From JAAAPF01 sp964481035 (GTDB taxonomy: Bacteria; Pseudomonadota; Alphaproteobacteria; Geminicoccales; Geminicoccaceae): 26,611 nucleotides of DNA. Position 1 is the stretch's first letter. Each line of letters begins with the position of its first letter. Below, one piece after another: positions 15,023 through 24,039 of the stretch. The translations under genes were made by a program, and so were the position numbers. The stretch is from the NCBI GenBank assembly GCA_964481035.1, contig CAYZSE010000034.1:1-26611 (forward strand), in the 5' to 3' direction. The notes beneath the pieces were generated by a model. It did no database searches, was not told the origin of the DNA, and saw nothing but the letters and a program-made list of their open reading frames with translations.

Positions 15023-16384
15023 TCACGCAGCGGCGAGCGCGCCGCGGCAGACCGTGACGAAGCGCCAGGCCAGCAGGAGCATGGCCGTGCCGAGCCCAGC
15101 GGTGAGCCCGGCGATCAGCCCCGCGATGCCGAGCCCGAGCGCGAAGGCGAGTCCATAGCCGACCGGCACGGCGACGCCGAGATAGGCGGCGACCTGGATG
15201 AGGAGGGGCACGCGGACGTCGCCGGCGCCGCGCAGCGCGCCGATGAGCACGCCCTGGCCGGCATCGACGACGATCAGCCCGGCGGCGAGCCAGAGCGCGG
15301 GCGCGGCGCGCGCCACGACCGCCGAATCGCTCGTGTAGAAGCCGGCGATCTCGGCGCGGAAGGCGGCGATGCCCGGCGCCAGGGTGAGGGTGAGGGCGAG
15401 GCCGAGCCCGGTCGCGGCCCAGCCGGCGAGCGGCACGTCCGCCCGATCGCGCCGGCCGATCGCGTTGCCGACGCGGACCGCCGCGGCCGTGCTGAGCCCG
15501 AGGGTGAGCATGTAGATCAGCGACGACAGGTTCAAGCAGACGAGATAGGCGGCCGCCGCGACCGCCCCGAGCCAGCCCGCGAGCAGGCTCATCGTGGTGA
15601 ACGCGGCGCTCTCGAGCGCGTTGGCGCCGGCGATCGGCACGCCGAGGCGCAACAGCCGTATCAGCTCGCCGCGAAGGTCGTCGAGGGGGCCGCGCAAGCC
15701 CAGCCCGACGGCATCGCACCGCACGAGCACGAAGGCCACGAGCGTCGCCGCCATGAACCAGCGGGTGAACGTCGTCGCGAGCGCAGCGCCCGTGGCGCCC
15801 ATCTCCGGCAGGCCCCACCAGCCGAACAGCAAGAGCGCATTCAAGGCGGCGTTGAGGACGTTGGCGACCACCATCACGACCATCCCCGGCGCCGGGCGGC
15901 CGAGACCCTCGAGCAGGAAGCTCGTCGCGGTGAACAGCAGCATCGGCAAGAGCCCCGGAGCCAGCGCCTGCAGCACCGTGCCGGCGGCGGAGGCGAGCTC
16001 GGGAGCCTGGCCGGTCCACGCCATGACCACGGGCCCCGTGGCGAGCAGCGCCGTGACCGGCAGGGCGTAGCCCGTGGCCGCGAGCAGGCCGAGGCGCCAG
16101 GCGGCGCCGCAGCGGCGCGCCTGGCCGGCGCCGTGGGCTTGGGCCACCAGCACGACCGTGCCGACGAGCAGGCCCGTGCCGGTCAGCATGAAGAAGAGAA
16201 AGGGGGCCATGGCGAGGCCGTAGTGGGCGAGGCCGGGCCCGCTCACCCGGCCGATCATGACGACGTCGACGACGGCCATGACGAGCAGCCCGGCGCGCGC
16301 GATCATCACCGGCCAGGCGAGTGCCAGCGTGCGCTTCAGGTGCCACGCGAGCCCGGCCCCGCTCGGCGCCGCCGCGAGCCTCAT
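15023..16384 (-). CDS. MATE family efflux transporter (second copy)
   Basis: A 453-residue MATE/NorM-type exporter with about twelve helices. Family features are LALAWPVMIARAGLLVMAVVDVVMIG, given here as LALAWPVMIARAG and VVDVVMIG, then LEGLGRPAPGM at the end of the first half, and AAAVRVGNAIGRRDR and GVLIGALRGAGDVRVP in the second. The latter pair is typical of NorM-like proteins. It is clearly different in sequence from the other MATE protein at 5-6.4 kb. Its ATG overlaps the stop of the upstream antiporter gene (ATGA), indicating coupled translation. Likely exports cationic compounds with sodium or proton antiport; substrate unknown. Confidence 0.92.
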   Translation of the reverse strand: MRLAAAPSGAGLAWHLKRTLALAWPVMIARAGLLVMAVVDVVMIGRVSGPGLAHYGLAMAPFLFFMLTGTGLLVGTVVLVAQAHGAGQARRCGAAWRLGLLAATGYALPVTALLATGPVVMAWTGQAPELASAAGTVLQALAPGLLPMLLFTATSFLLEGLGRPAPGMVVMVVANVLNAALNALLLFGWWGLPEMGATGAALATTFTRWFMAATLVAFVLVRCDAVGLGLRGPLDDLRGELIRLLRLGVPIAGANALESAAFTTMSLLAGWLGAVAAAAYLVCLNLSSLIYMLTLGLSTAAAVRVGNAIGRRDRADVPLAGWAATGLGLALTLTLAPGIAAFRAEIAGFYTSDSAVVARAAPALWLAAGLIVVDAGQGVLIGALRGAGDVRVPLLIQVAAYLGVAVPVGYGLAFALGLGIAGLIAGLTAGLGTAMLLLAWRFVTVCRGALAAA

Positions 16385-17358
16385 CGGACGAGGCCGGCGA
16401 CGGCGAGCAGAAACCACGCGTAGATGAGCAGGAGAAGCAGGCCTTCCCAGCGCGTCAGCACCTGCATCTGCAGCATGACGACGGCCAGGAGCGTCGTGCC
16501 GAGCATGACCGGCAGCGCCAGATGCAAGAGGGTGGCGGGGACCGCGAGCGGGCCGACGAGGCCGGCGATGCCGGCGACTGCGAGGATGTTGAAGACGTTG
16601 GAGCCGACGATGTTGCCGACGGCGAGTTCGCCCCGGCCGCGCCGCGCCGCGAGCGCCGTGACCGCGACTTCCGGCAGCGAGGTGCCGATCGCGACGACGG
16701 TCACGGCGAGTGCCTCGGTAGTGACCGCATAGGCCCGGGCGAGCGCAAGGATCGAGCGAACCGTGCCCTCGGCGCCGAGATAGATGCAGCCCGCTGCGAC
16801 GGCGAGCACGATCGCCGACCAGGCGAGCCCGGCCCTGGGCTCGCTCTGCGGCTCGTCCGTGCGCTCGCCATCGGGCGCTTGCACGCAGAGATGCAGGTAG
16901 ATGGCGAGAGCGCCGAGCAGCAGGAGGCTCTCCAGCCGGTCGACGGTGCCGCTCAGGGCCACGAAGGCGCCGAGCAGGGTGGCGCCGGCGAGGAACGGCA
17001 GGTCGATGTAGGCGAGGGGCCGCTGCACCCGCATCCGGCCCTCGACCACGGCGGCGATGGCGAGGACCAGGCCGAGGTTGGCGATGTTCGAGCCGATCAC
17101 GTTGCCCATGACGATCTCGCTGGCGCCGCGCACCACGGCGAGAACCGAGGAGACCAGCTCCGGCAGCGAGGTGCCGAAGGCGACGATGGTGACGCCGATG
17201 ACGAAGGGTGCGAGGCCGAACCCGCGCCCGATCGTCTCGGCCGCGTCGGTGAGGACGTCGGCGCTGCGGATGAGCAGGGCGAGGCTGACGACGAGCGCGC
17301 TCCCCCAGACCAGAACCGGCTGGGCGGCCGCGAGCGAGGCGAGATCGGTGAGGCTCAT
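16381..17358 (-). CDS. calcium/sodium antiporter, CaCA family (YrbG-like)
   Basis: A 325-residue membrane protein with two homologous halves of five helices each. Both alpha-repeats are present: GVTIVAFGTSLPELVSSV with MGNVIGSNIANLGLV, and AVTVVAIGTSLPEVAVTAL with VGNIVGSNVFNILAV. The acidic and Ser/Asn residues coordinate calcium and sodium in characterised relatives. The protein exchanges cations across the inner membrane, probably expelling calcium. ATG 17358 is chosen for family fit; ATG 17373 would add five residues, and neither has a strong ribosome binding site. First gene of the minus-strand trio with MATE and the methyltransferase, and divergent from the cyclase gene. Confidence 0.92.
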   Translation of the reverse strand: MSLTDLASLAAAQPVLVWGSALVVSLALLIRSADVLTDAAETIGRGFGLAPFVIGVTIVAFGTSLPELVSSVLAVVRGASEIVMGNVIGSNIANLGLVLAIAAVVEGRMRVQRPLAYIDLPFLAGATLLGAFVALSGTVDRLESLLLLGALAIYLHLCVQAPDGERTDEPQSEPRAGLAWSAIVLAVAAGCIYLGAEGTVRSILALARAYAVTTEALAVTVVAIGTSLPEVAVTALAARRGRGELAVGNIVGSNVFNILAVAGIAGLVGPLAVPATLLHLALPVMLGTTLLAVVMLQMQVLTRWEGLLLLLIYAWFLLAVAGLVR

Positions 17359-17485
17359 GGCGCCTGCGGGCATAGAGGCTCGACGGCCGCGACGCCAGTC
17401 GCGGGATCGACGTTCGTCGACAGACGCGGCGAGCTGTGTCATGAACTGTGGCCTTGTATGCAACTTGCGAGGGCGGGCGCCGTCG

Positions 17486-20400
17486 GTGCAGTGTCGTCGG
17501 TGCGGAGCGCTGCAACCCGAGGGAAGTCGGTTTTGCACCGACTGCGGTGAGCTTCTGGCGGGGGCGTGCCCCTCCTGCGGACATGAGGTGGCAGCGTCCC
17601 AGGGCTTTTGCGGCGCGTGCGGCAGCGCGCTGCGCGGCGCCGGTCTAGGCGAGACCACGGCTCCCTTTCGAGCCGCGCCGGCGGCTGTGGCGACCGGGGG
17701 CGAACGTCGCCAGCTGACCATCCTGTTCGTCGACATCGTCGGTTCGACACGCCTCGCCACCCGCCTCGACCCCGAGGAGTACCGCGACCTCATCGACAGC
17801 TATCGCGTGATCGTCAGCGCCGCCGTCAAACGCCGCGGCGGTCTCGTGAACCTTCTTCTGGGAGACGGCCTGCTCGCCAGCTTCGGTTTCCCCCGCGCGC
17901 ACGAGGACGACGCCGTTCAGGCGGTGGCCGCGGCATTCGAGCTGATCGATGGGCTTGAGGAGGCTGGCGGCCACGCGCTTCCGCCGGTGCGCGTGGCCGT
18001 GGCGACCGGCATCGTCGTGGTCGAATACGTCGTCGGCGATAGCGGCAGGCGGGAGCCGGCGATCTTCGGTGATACCCCCAACCTCGCGGCGAGGCTGCAG
18101 GAGCTGGCGCCGCCGGGCGGGGTCGTCGTCTGTCCGACGACCCGCAAGCTCATCGATCAACGCTTCAGCTGCGGCGCGCCGACGCTGCACACTCTGAAAG
18201 GTTTCACGGCGCCGGTCGCGGTGAGCTCGGTGGAGGCGGAGCAGGCGCCCGCGGCAAGGCCGCACGGTCCGTGGGGCGATTTGCCCATCGTCGGCCGCGA
18301 CGAGGAGATCGGCCTGTTGCGGCGCCGGTGGCGGGCGGCGGCGGCCGGCGAGGGCCGCGTCGTCGTGCTCGCGGGCGAGCCGGGCATCGGCAAGTCGCGC
18401 GCGGTCGAAGCGCTGCGCCGAGCCCTCAGCCACGAGCGGCACGGCCTCGTCACGCTGTTCGGTTCGGCGCACCACGCCAACAGTGCGCTCTTTCCCGTGA
18501 TCGCCCATCTCGAACGGGCGGCCGGGTTTCAGCGCGGTGACGACACGGCGGCGAAGGCCGACAAGCTCGCGCGCCTGCTGGGCGGCGTCCCCGGCCGCGA
18601 TGACGAGGCGTTCAACCTGGTCGCCCATCTGCTGGCCCTGCCGGGAACCGAAGACGCTGCGGCAGGAGGTCCGCCGCAAGCGCAAAAGCGCCGGACCTTC
18701 GAGGTCTTGCTCGACCGGTTGGAGCGGTTCGCCCTCGAAGCGCCGGTCCTGTTCGTGGTCGAGGACGCGCACTGGTTCGATCCGACGTCGCTGGAGCTCC
18801 TGGCACTCATCGTCGAACGGGTGGCGCGGCTGCCGGTGCTCGTCGTCGTGACGGCCCGACCCGAATTCTGCGCGCCGTGGCCGCAGCTCGCCCACGTCGC
18901 GACAACGACGCTGACCCGGCTCGATGCGCGCGACGGCGCGGCGCTCGTCGTGCAGGCGGCCGGCGGTCGCGCTCTGCCGCCTGCGGTCGTCGACGAGATT
19001 TTGAAGCGCACGGACGGTGTGCCGTTGTTCGTCGAGGAGTTGACCAAGGCGGTGCTGGAGAGCGGTCGGCTCGGCGAGCGCGATGGCAGTCTGGTCCTCG
19101 ACCGGCCGCTCGACGCGGTCGACATACCGGCGACGCTGCAGGCGTCGCTGCGGGCCCGCCTCGATCGCCTCGGCGCGGCCCGCAAGCTCGCGCAGATCGG
19201 CGCCGCCGTGGGCCGCAATTTCCATTTCGAGGTGGTGCGCGCCGTCGCGGCCGAGCTCGGCATCGACGTCGCGGCCGCGCTCGGCGAGCTCGAGCGCTCG
19301 GCACTGGTCTTCCGGCATGGCGAGCCGCCCGAAGCCGTCTTCACCTTCAAGCACGCGCTCGTCCGCGACGCCGCCTATGCCGGGCTCCTCAAGAGTGGCC
19401 GACGCCGTCTGCACGGGGCCATCGCCCGGGCGCTCTTCGCCGCGTTCCCCGAGATCGAGCGCAACGAGCCCGAGACACTCGCCCATCATCTCGCCGAGGC
19501 GGGCGATCTCGCCGCGGCCGCGCCTCACTGGCTGCGCGCCGGTCGTGCCGCCGCCGCCGCTTCGGCCAATCTGGAGGCGATCGCGCACCTGCGCCGTGGG
19601 CTCGAGGCGGTGGCGATGCTGCCTGCCGGACGCGTCCGCGACCGTCTCGAGCTCGACCTCCTCTACGCGCTCGGGCCCTGCCTGATCGCGACCCAGGGAC
19701 CGGCCGCGGCGGATGCGGTCGCGGCGTTCGAGGCGGCGCGCGTCGTCGGGGTGCGGCTCGGTGCGCCGCCCGAGCTGCAACAGATCATGTTCTGGATCGC
19801 CACCGCGAGCGTCATTCGCGGCGAGCTTGAGAAGGCGGACGAGGCCGTCGCGGCGCTCTTGGCGATCGCAGACGGCGCGGACGGCGACCGGCCGGCGTTG
19901 CTCAACGCCTGGCGCGGCCGCGCCATGATCCTCTTGTTCATGGGCCGCCTCGCCGAGGCCGAGGCGGCGGTCGAGCGGTTCTTGACGCTCTTCGACGCGA
20001 GCAGCCCGGAGGCCCAGCTCGGGGCTCGTGCCGCCGGCCAGGACGCCAAGGCATCGGGCCTCGCGCTCGCCTCTTGGATCTATGGTCTCCAGGGCGACGA
20101 GAGGAAGGCCTTCGTCGCGAGCCATGCCGCGGTCGTCCGGGCGGACGAGGTCGGTCATCCGCACAGCCAGGCTTACGTCGCCTATTACGCGGCGGTGCTG
20201 GCGAGCCTCGACGGGCGGCTCGACGAGGCGCGCGCCCACGCCGGGCGGTGCCTGGGGCTCGCCGAGGCGCACGGCTTCGCGCAGTGGCGCGGGCTCGCCG
20301 AGGCTGTCGCCGGGATCGTCGCGGTCCGCGCAGGCCGCGCCCCGGCGGCCAGCCTGGCCGCGGTGATCGACGGTCTCGGCGCCTATCGACGCTCCGGCTA

Positions 20401-20725
20401 CCAGCTCGGCATCACCGCCCTCTACGCCATGCTCTGTCCGGTCCTGCTCGACGAGGGGCAGAGCGAGGCGGCGGTGGACCTGCTCGACGACGGCCTCGCC
20501 ATTGGCGAGCGCAACGGCGAGCGTGCCTTCGAGGCGGAGCTCCTCCGGCTCTCAGCGCGGCCGCCGGAGCTCGGCGTCAGCGAGCGGGCTCGCCGCTTGA
20601 CCCGGGCGCACGACCTCGCGCGGGCGCAAGGTGCGGGCCTCGTCGAACGGCGTTGCCGCGCCGACCACCAGGACCTCGGCCTCGCCGAGGCGGACACCCC
20701 GGCCGGAACCTCGGCCACGCGATGA
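17486..20725 (+). CDS. zinc-ribbon / class III cyclase / AAA / TPR signalling protein
   Basis: A 1079-residue multidomain protein. Two zinc ribbons come first (Cys 3, 6, 17, 20 and 28, 31, 42, 45). A class III nucleotide cyclase domain follows (about 74-245), with both metal Asp residues (Asp83 in FVDIVGST, Asp127 in LGDGLL) and the transition-state pair Asn199/Arg203 (NLAAR). The positions that read adenine in classic adenylate cyclases are Leu123 and Ala192, so base specificity is uncertain. The AAA-type ATPase has Walker A GEPGIGKS (297-304) and Walker B VVEDAHW (Glu426/Asp427). The C-terminal 400 residues are TPR-like helical repeats. GTG 17486 gives the usual MQCxxC beginning; ATG 17441 would add 15 residues. 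Likely co-transcribed with the patatin-like gene 15 bp downstream. Confidence 0.9.
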   Translation: MQCRRCGALQPEGSRFCTDCGELLAGACPSCGHEVAASQGFCGACGSALRGAGLGETTAPFRAAPAAVATGGERRQLTILFVDIVGSTRLATRLDPEEYRDLIDSYRVIVSAAVKRRGGLVNLLLGDGLLASFGFPRAHEDDAVQAVAAAFELIDGLEEAGGHALPPVRVAVATGIVVVEYVVGDSGRREPAIFGDTPNLAARLQELAPPGGVVVCPTTRKLIDQRFSCGAPTLHTLKGFTAPVAVSSVEAEQAPAARPHGPWGDLPIVGRDEEIGLLRRRWRAAAAGEGRVVVLAGEPGIGKSRAVEALRRALSHERHGLVTLFGSAHHANSALFPVIAHLERAAGFQRGDDTAAKADKLARLLGGVPGRDDEAFNLVAHLLALPGTEDAAAGGPPQAQKRRTFEVLLDRLERFALEAPVLFVVEDAHWFDPTSLELLALIVERVARLPVLVVVTARPEFCAPWPQLAHVATTTLTRLDARDGAALVVQAAGGRALPPAVVDEILKRTDGVPLFVEELTKAVLESGRLGERDGSLVLDRPLDAVDIPATLQASLRARLDRLGAARKLAQIGAAVGRNFHFEVVRAVAAELGIDVAAALGELERSALVFRHGEPPEAVFTFKHALVRDAAYAGLLKSGRRRLHGAIARALFAAFPEIERNEPETLAHHLAEAGDLAAAAPHWLRAGRAAAAASANLEAIAHLRRGLEAVAMLPAGRVRDRLELDLLYALGPCLIATQGPAAADAVAAFEAARVVGVRLGAPPELQQIMFWIATASVIRGELEKADEAVAALLAIADGADGDRPALLNAWRGRAMILLFMGRLAEAEAAVERFLTLFDASSPEAQLGARAAGQDAKASGLALASWIYGLQGDERKAFVASHAAVVRADEVGHPHSQAYVAYYAAVLASLDGRLDEARAHAGRCLGLAEAHGFAQWRGLAEAVAGIVAVRAGRAPAASLAAVIDGLGAYRRSGYQLGITALYAMLCPVLLDEGQSEAAVDLLDDGLAIGERNGERAFEAELLRLSARPPELGVSERARRLTRAHDLARAQGAGLVERRCRADHQDLGLAEADTPAGTSATR

Positions 20726-20740
20726 GAAGGACAACCCACC

Positions 20741-21877
20741 ATGAAGCGTGCCATCGCGCTCGCCGGCGGCGGCCCGGCCTGCGGCCTGCAGATCGGAGCG
20801 CTCAAGCGCTTCGCCGAGGAGGAGATGAATTTCGACATCTGGGCCCTGGCGTGCATCGGCGCCTGGGTCGGCGTGATCTACAACCAGTTCGAGCCCGACA
20901 CCGCGCCGGCGCAGAGCGAGACGTTCTTCCGCGACCACATCTTTCGTGAGGACCGCTCCTACGCCAAGTTCCCGATCAACCAGGTCTTCGCCCCCGAGCT
21001 CTTCAGCAACGCTCGTGCGCTCGTCAACTTCGTGGCCGATCCGGCGAGCTACCGCGATCTCTATGTCCCCGGAGCGCTGCTGGCGGCCGCTCGTCACAAT
21101 CTGGAATTCATGATCGATCCCAAGCGCTGGAACCGCGGCGACTTCAACCTGCTGTTCCTCGAGAACATGGCGGCGCAGCCGCTCACCCGCTACCTCACCT
21201 CGCTCGCCTATCTCTCCAACGTCGATGGGCTCTCGCGGATCTACTACCCCGAGGGCTCGTTCTTGCAGAGCATCGACTTCGCGGCGCTGACGAAGGCGGA
21301 CCGGCCCTTCATCTATCACAACGCCTGGAACCTCTCGCGGCAGCGTCTCGATCAGTTCGCCAATCGCCCTGCGCGAGACTACAAGCAGCTCACGGCGGCG
21401 AGCCTCTGTGCCTGCTCGGCGCTACCTTATGTCGAGAGCACGGTCGAGGTCGACAACGACACCTACTGCGAGGGGGCGCTGGTCGACACGGTCAACTTCG
21501 CGCACCTGCTCGACCGCCACGACGTCGCGGGCGATCATCTCGACGAGGTGTGGATCGTGCGCATCGTCGGCAAGGACCAGGTGCGCACGCCGCACACCAT
21601 CACCGACGCGCTCGGCAATCTCTGCATGCTGTTCGCGGCCAGCCTCGGCGAGGACGACGTCAAGCTCTTTCGCTTCCATGCGCGCGAGCGCGGCTTCAAG
21701 GGCAAGATCGTCGAGATCCCGGTCAGCTCTAGCATCGACTTCAACTGGAACGTCAAGAATTTCGACATCGGCGTGGAGGCCGGCTACCGGGCGGCGGCGG
21801 CCGCCCTCGAGGACTATCGCAACGGCGAGTTCGACGACCTGAGCAAGCGGACGCCCGAGGACCGTTACGTCTTCTGA
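20741..21877 (+). CDS. patatin-fold protein lacking catalytic Ser and Asp
   Basis: A 378-residue protein with a patatin N-terminus: AIALAGGGPACGLQIGALKRF, here AIALAGGGPACG then LQIGALKRF, then FDIWALACIGAWVGVIYNQ. In active patatins the elbow is GxSxG; here it is GAWVG with Trp42 in place of the nucleophile. The second dyad motif DG(A/G) reads EGA (Glu244). The Arg of the oxyanion loop is also missing. The fold seems conserved to the end, and codon use is like that of its neighbours, so this is not a decaying gene. It may bind lipid without hydrolysing it, or use other residues. AGAAGGA lies 9 bp before the ATG. The 15-bp distance from the cyclase gene implies one transcript and perhaps one pathway. 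Confidence 0.8.
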   Translation: MKRAIALAGGGPACGLQIGALKRFAEEEMNFDIWALACIGAWVGVIYNQFEPDTAPAQSETFFRDHIFREDRSYAKFPINQVFAPELFSNARALVNFVADPASYRDLYVPGALLAAARHNLEFMIDPKRWNRGDFNLLFLENMAAQPLTRYLTSLAYLSNVDGLSRIYYPEGSFLQSIDFAALTKADRPFIYHNAWNLSRQRLDQFANRPARDYKQLTAASLCACSALPYVESTVEVDNDTYCEGALVDTVNFAHLLDRHDVAGDHLDEVWIVRIVGKDQVRTPHTITDALGNLCMLFAASLGEDDVKLFRFHARERGFKGKIVEIPVSSSIDFNWNVKNFDIGVEAGYRAAAAALEDYRNGEFDDLSKRTPEDRYVF

Positions 21878-21892
21878 CGATCGAGGTCCGCC

Positions 21893-22309
21893 TCAGGCGC
21901 CGCAGCCTTCGAGCGCGGCGTCGATCGAGCGGGCGGAGCCGGCGAGGCCGATCGTCGCCGTGATCCCGCCCGCGACGACCTCGACCTCGCGGCCGCGCCT
22001 GAGCGCCCGGACGAGTTCGGCCGGCGCGGGCCCCATCCGGGCGTCGCCCTGCGCGGCGGTGAGCGGCAGGGAATAGGGCCGGCCGTCGACCAGCAGGCTC
22101 GCCCCCGCGACGGGCCGGGCGAGCGCCATGATGGCGACGTGCGGTCGGGCGTCGGCGCAGAAGACGGCGAGGCCGCCGAGATGCGCAGGGGCGGCCGCCC
22201 AGGCGGTGGGGCCGGTGGCGAGGTCGCCCGACCGCACCGTCCATTCGGCGGCGGCCGGCGTAGCGCCGACGAGAACGCCGAGCGTCCAGGGGAGAGCCCG
22301 TCGCAGCAT
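21893..22309 (-). CDS. small secreted protein of unknown function
   Basis: A 138-residue protein with a clear signal peptide: MLRRALPWTLGVLVGATPAAA, cut here as MLRRALPWTLGV and LVGATPAAA, with cleavage expected before EWTVRS. The mature part is about 115 residues of alternating hydrophobic pattern (LAVFCADARPHVAIMAL, then ASLLVDGRPYSLPL) with Cys near residue 60 and near the C-terminus, which could form a disulfide. I do not recognise the family; similar short periplasmic proteins are common in alphaproteobacteria. I begin at ATG 22309 because it opens the signal peptide; a longer in-frame start would place 32 charged residues before it. Convergent with the patatin-like gene, 15 bp apart. 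Confidence 0.65.
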   Translation of the reverse strand: MLRRALPWTLGVLVGATPAAAEWTVRSGDLATGPTAWAAAPAHLGGLAVFCADARPHVAIMALARPVAGASLLVDGRPYSLPLTAAQGDARMGPAPAELVRALRRGREVEVVAGGITATIGLAGSARSIDAALEGCGA

Positions 22310-22505
22310 GACGACAGCCCGCGTTTGGGTTGCGTTAGCCGCGGTGCACATGCGCGCAGACCGCGATCCCGTCAAGCCTGCCGGCGGCCCCGACCGGGCG
22401 CGCATCGGGCCCTTGGCCTGACGTCGCCGGCGCTTTCGAGTAGGCGCGCGGCGAGGGGCGGGCTAGGTTCTTCGGGTGGCCCTGCACCGCATGGAGGTTG
22501 CGGCC

Positions 22506-23351
22506 GTGCACGTCTCCAGTGTCCTCGCCCGCGAGGTGGGCGCGCGCCTCGCCCAGAACTACGCCGACATCTTCGGCACGCTGCGCCCCGAATACGCCGA
22601 CCTCCTGCGCACCTCGGCGCGGGTCGTGATCGAGCGGGTCGCCGCGAGCGATGCACTCTACCACGACGTCGAGCACACCATCCTGGTCACCATGGTCGGC
22701 CAGGCGATCTTGCACGGTCGGCTGATCGCCGAGCACACCACGCCCGAGGACTGGGTGCACTTCACCATCGCCACGCTGGTCCACGACATCGGCTACCTCC
22801 GCGGCGTCTGCGCCGGCGACGGCGACGGCCGCTACGTCATCGACGAGGCGGGCAAGACCGTCGACCTGCCACGCGGCGCATCGGACGCGGCGCTCGCCCC
22901 CTACCACGTCGACCGCGGCAAGATCTTCGTGCGCCGGCGCTTCGAGCCCTTCGAGACCATCGACGCCGAGCGCATCGCTCGCGGCATCGAGCTCACCCGC
23001 TTTCCCGTCCCCACCGACGACGACCACGGCGACACGGCGGGCGAGCCCGGCCTCGTTCGCGCCGCGGACCTCATCGGTCAGCTCGGCGACCCGCACTACC
23101 CGCGCAAGTGGAAGGCGTTGTTCCATGAGTTCGAGGAGACGGGGATGGCGCGCCAGCTCGGCTATGAGACCCCGGCGGACCTGGCCGAGGGCTACCCGCG
23201 GTTCTTTTGGACCTGCGTGTCGCCCTACATCCAAGATGCCATCGCGCATCTCGACCGGACCGCCGAGGGCAAGCGCTGGCTCGCCCAGCTCTACAGCCAC
23301 GTCTTCGTCGAGGAGCACGTCCGCCACCGCCACGGCCCCGAGCGCGATTGA
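22506..23351 (+). CDS. HD-domain metal-dependent phosphohydrolase
   Basis: A protein of about 281 residues with an HD metal-binding site: LYHDVEHT (His53, His57), LVHDIGYL (His93-Asp94) and a later Asp in AADLIGQLGD. HD proteins hydrolyse phosphate esters, including nucleotides and cyclic nucleotides; the substrate of this subgroup is not known. The start is uncertain. GTG 22506 is 8 bp after the only visible GGAGG, so I chose it; ATG 22491 and GTG 22476 lie upstream in frame. Its location about 600 bp after the cyclase/patatin pair is suggestive, but no functional link is shown. It ends 7 bp from the convergent membrane-protein gene. Confidence 0.85.
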   Translation: MHVSSVLAREVGARLAQNYADIFGTLRPEYADLLRTSARVVIERVAASDALYHDVEHTILVTMVGQAILHGRLIAEHTTPEDWVHFTIATLVHDIGYLRGVCAGDGDGRYVIDEAGKTVDLPRGASDAALAPYHVDRGKIFVRRRFEPFETIDAERIARGIELTRFPVPTDDDHGDTAGEPGLVRAADLIGQLGDPHYPRKWKALFHEFEETGMARQLGYETPADLAEGYPRFFWTCVSPYIQDAIAHLDRTAEGKRWLAQLYSHVFVEEHVRHRHGPERD

Positions 23352-23358
23352 GCCGCGC

Positions 23359-24039
23359 TCAGCTCGGCCGCAGCAGCAGCCCGAAGGCGAACGCCGCGAG
23401 CATCGCGTAGTCGTCGAGTTGGGGTTCGGGAAAGGCGTCGATGACCGGGTAGATGGCGGCGAGCCAGGCGAGGAGCGCCAGCGAGCCCAAGGCGCAGGTG
23501 CGGCGTACGGTGCCGGCGAGAAGGCGGTGGCGGGCGCGGCCGTAAGCCGCCCGCAGGTCGGGCTCCTGCAACAGATCGCCCAGATAGGCGGCCTTCACGA
23601 GGCTGAAGAACAAGGCGATGAGCCCCGAGGCGAAGAACGAGCGTTGCTCGGCGACGACCGGGTCGAGCAGCCAGGAGACCGGGAACAAGAGCAGCATCTT
23701 GATCGAGATGACCCGCATCCCGTGCAGCCGCGACTTGGCGAAACGCCAGAGCCGATGCGGCTCCTCCGCCCGCGTCAGCGCGTAGGGCGGGGCGATCGAG
23801 GGCGAGATCGCGGTGCCGAAGGCGAACGAACTCGTGAACGCGGCGAGGCGCGCGTAGCCTTCGCCATAAGCGGCGAGCGCCGCCGCGAACAGCGCCGTGA
23901 CCCACAGCGCGTTGAGAAGCGCAGCGCTCCAGCCTGGACCACCTCCGGGATCGTGCGGGTCCACCAGTGCCCATTTGTAGTTGAGCACGAGCAGCGGCAG
24001 GCTGATCAGGAGCGCGGCGACAGGTGACATCGGCGGCAT
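23359..24039 (-). CDS. hypothetical inner-membrane protein
   Basis: A 226-residue protein with about five hydrophobic segments (roughly residues 3-20, 40-60, 108-125, 135-152 and 180-198, with a final one near the C-terminus). Charged loops include PYALTRAEEPHRLWRFAKSR and LGDLLQEPDLRAAYGRARHR. No family is recognised. ATG 24039 and ATG 24030 are both possible and neither has a strong ribosome binding site. No co-directional partner lies close: the next minus-strand gene, chrA, ends 402 bp upstream, beyond a repeat element. Reading frame, composition and tight convergent placement with the HD gene support a real gene. Confidence 0.65.
   Translation of the reverse strand: MPPMSPVAALLISLPLLVLNYKWALVDPHDPGGGPGWSAALLNALWVTALFAAALAAYGEGYARLAAFTSSFAFGTAISPSIAPPYALTRAEEPHRLWRFAKSRLHGMRVISIKMLLLFPVSWLLDPVVAEQRSFFASGLIALFFSLVKAAYLGDLLQEPDLRAAYGRARHRLLAGTVRRTCALGSLALLAWLAAIYPVIDAFPEPQLDDYAMLAAFAFGLLLRPS

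Noticed and set aside
17645..20272. Very long minus-strand open frame (over 870 codons) opposite the cyclase gene
   Set aside because: It is antisense to a gene with intact zinc-ribbon, cyclase and ATPase motifs; long antisense frames are expected in GC-rich coding DNA and the translation is Arg/Glu/Gln-rich without any domain.
17486..21877. Assigning the cyclase/patatin pair to CBASS or Pycsar anti-phage defence
   Set aside because: The cyclase is of the large AAA/TPR class, the patatin lacks its catalytic residues, and no other defence or mobile genes are present; kept only as a hypothesis.
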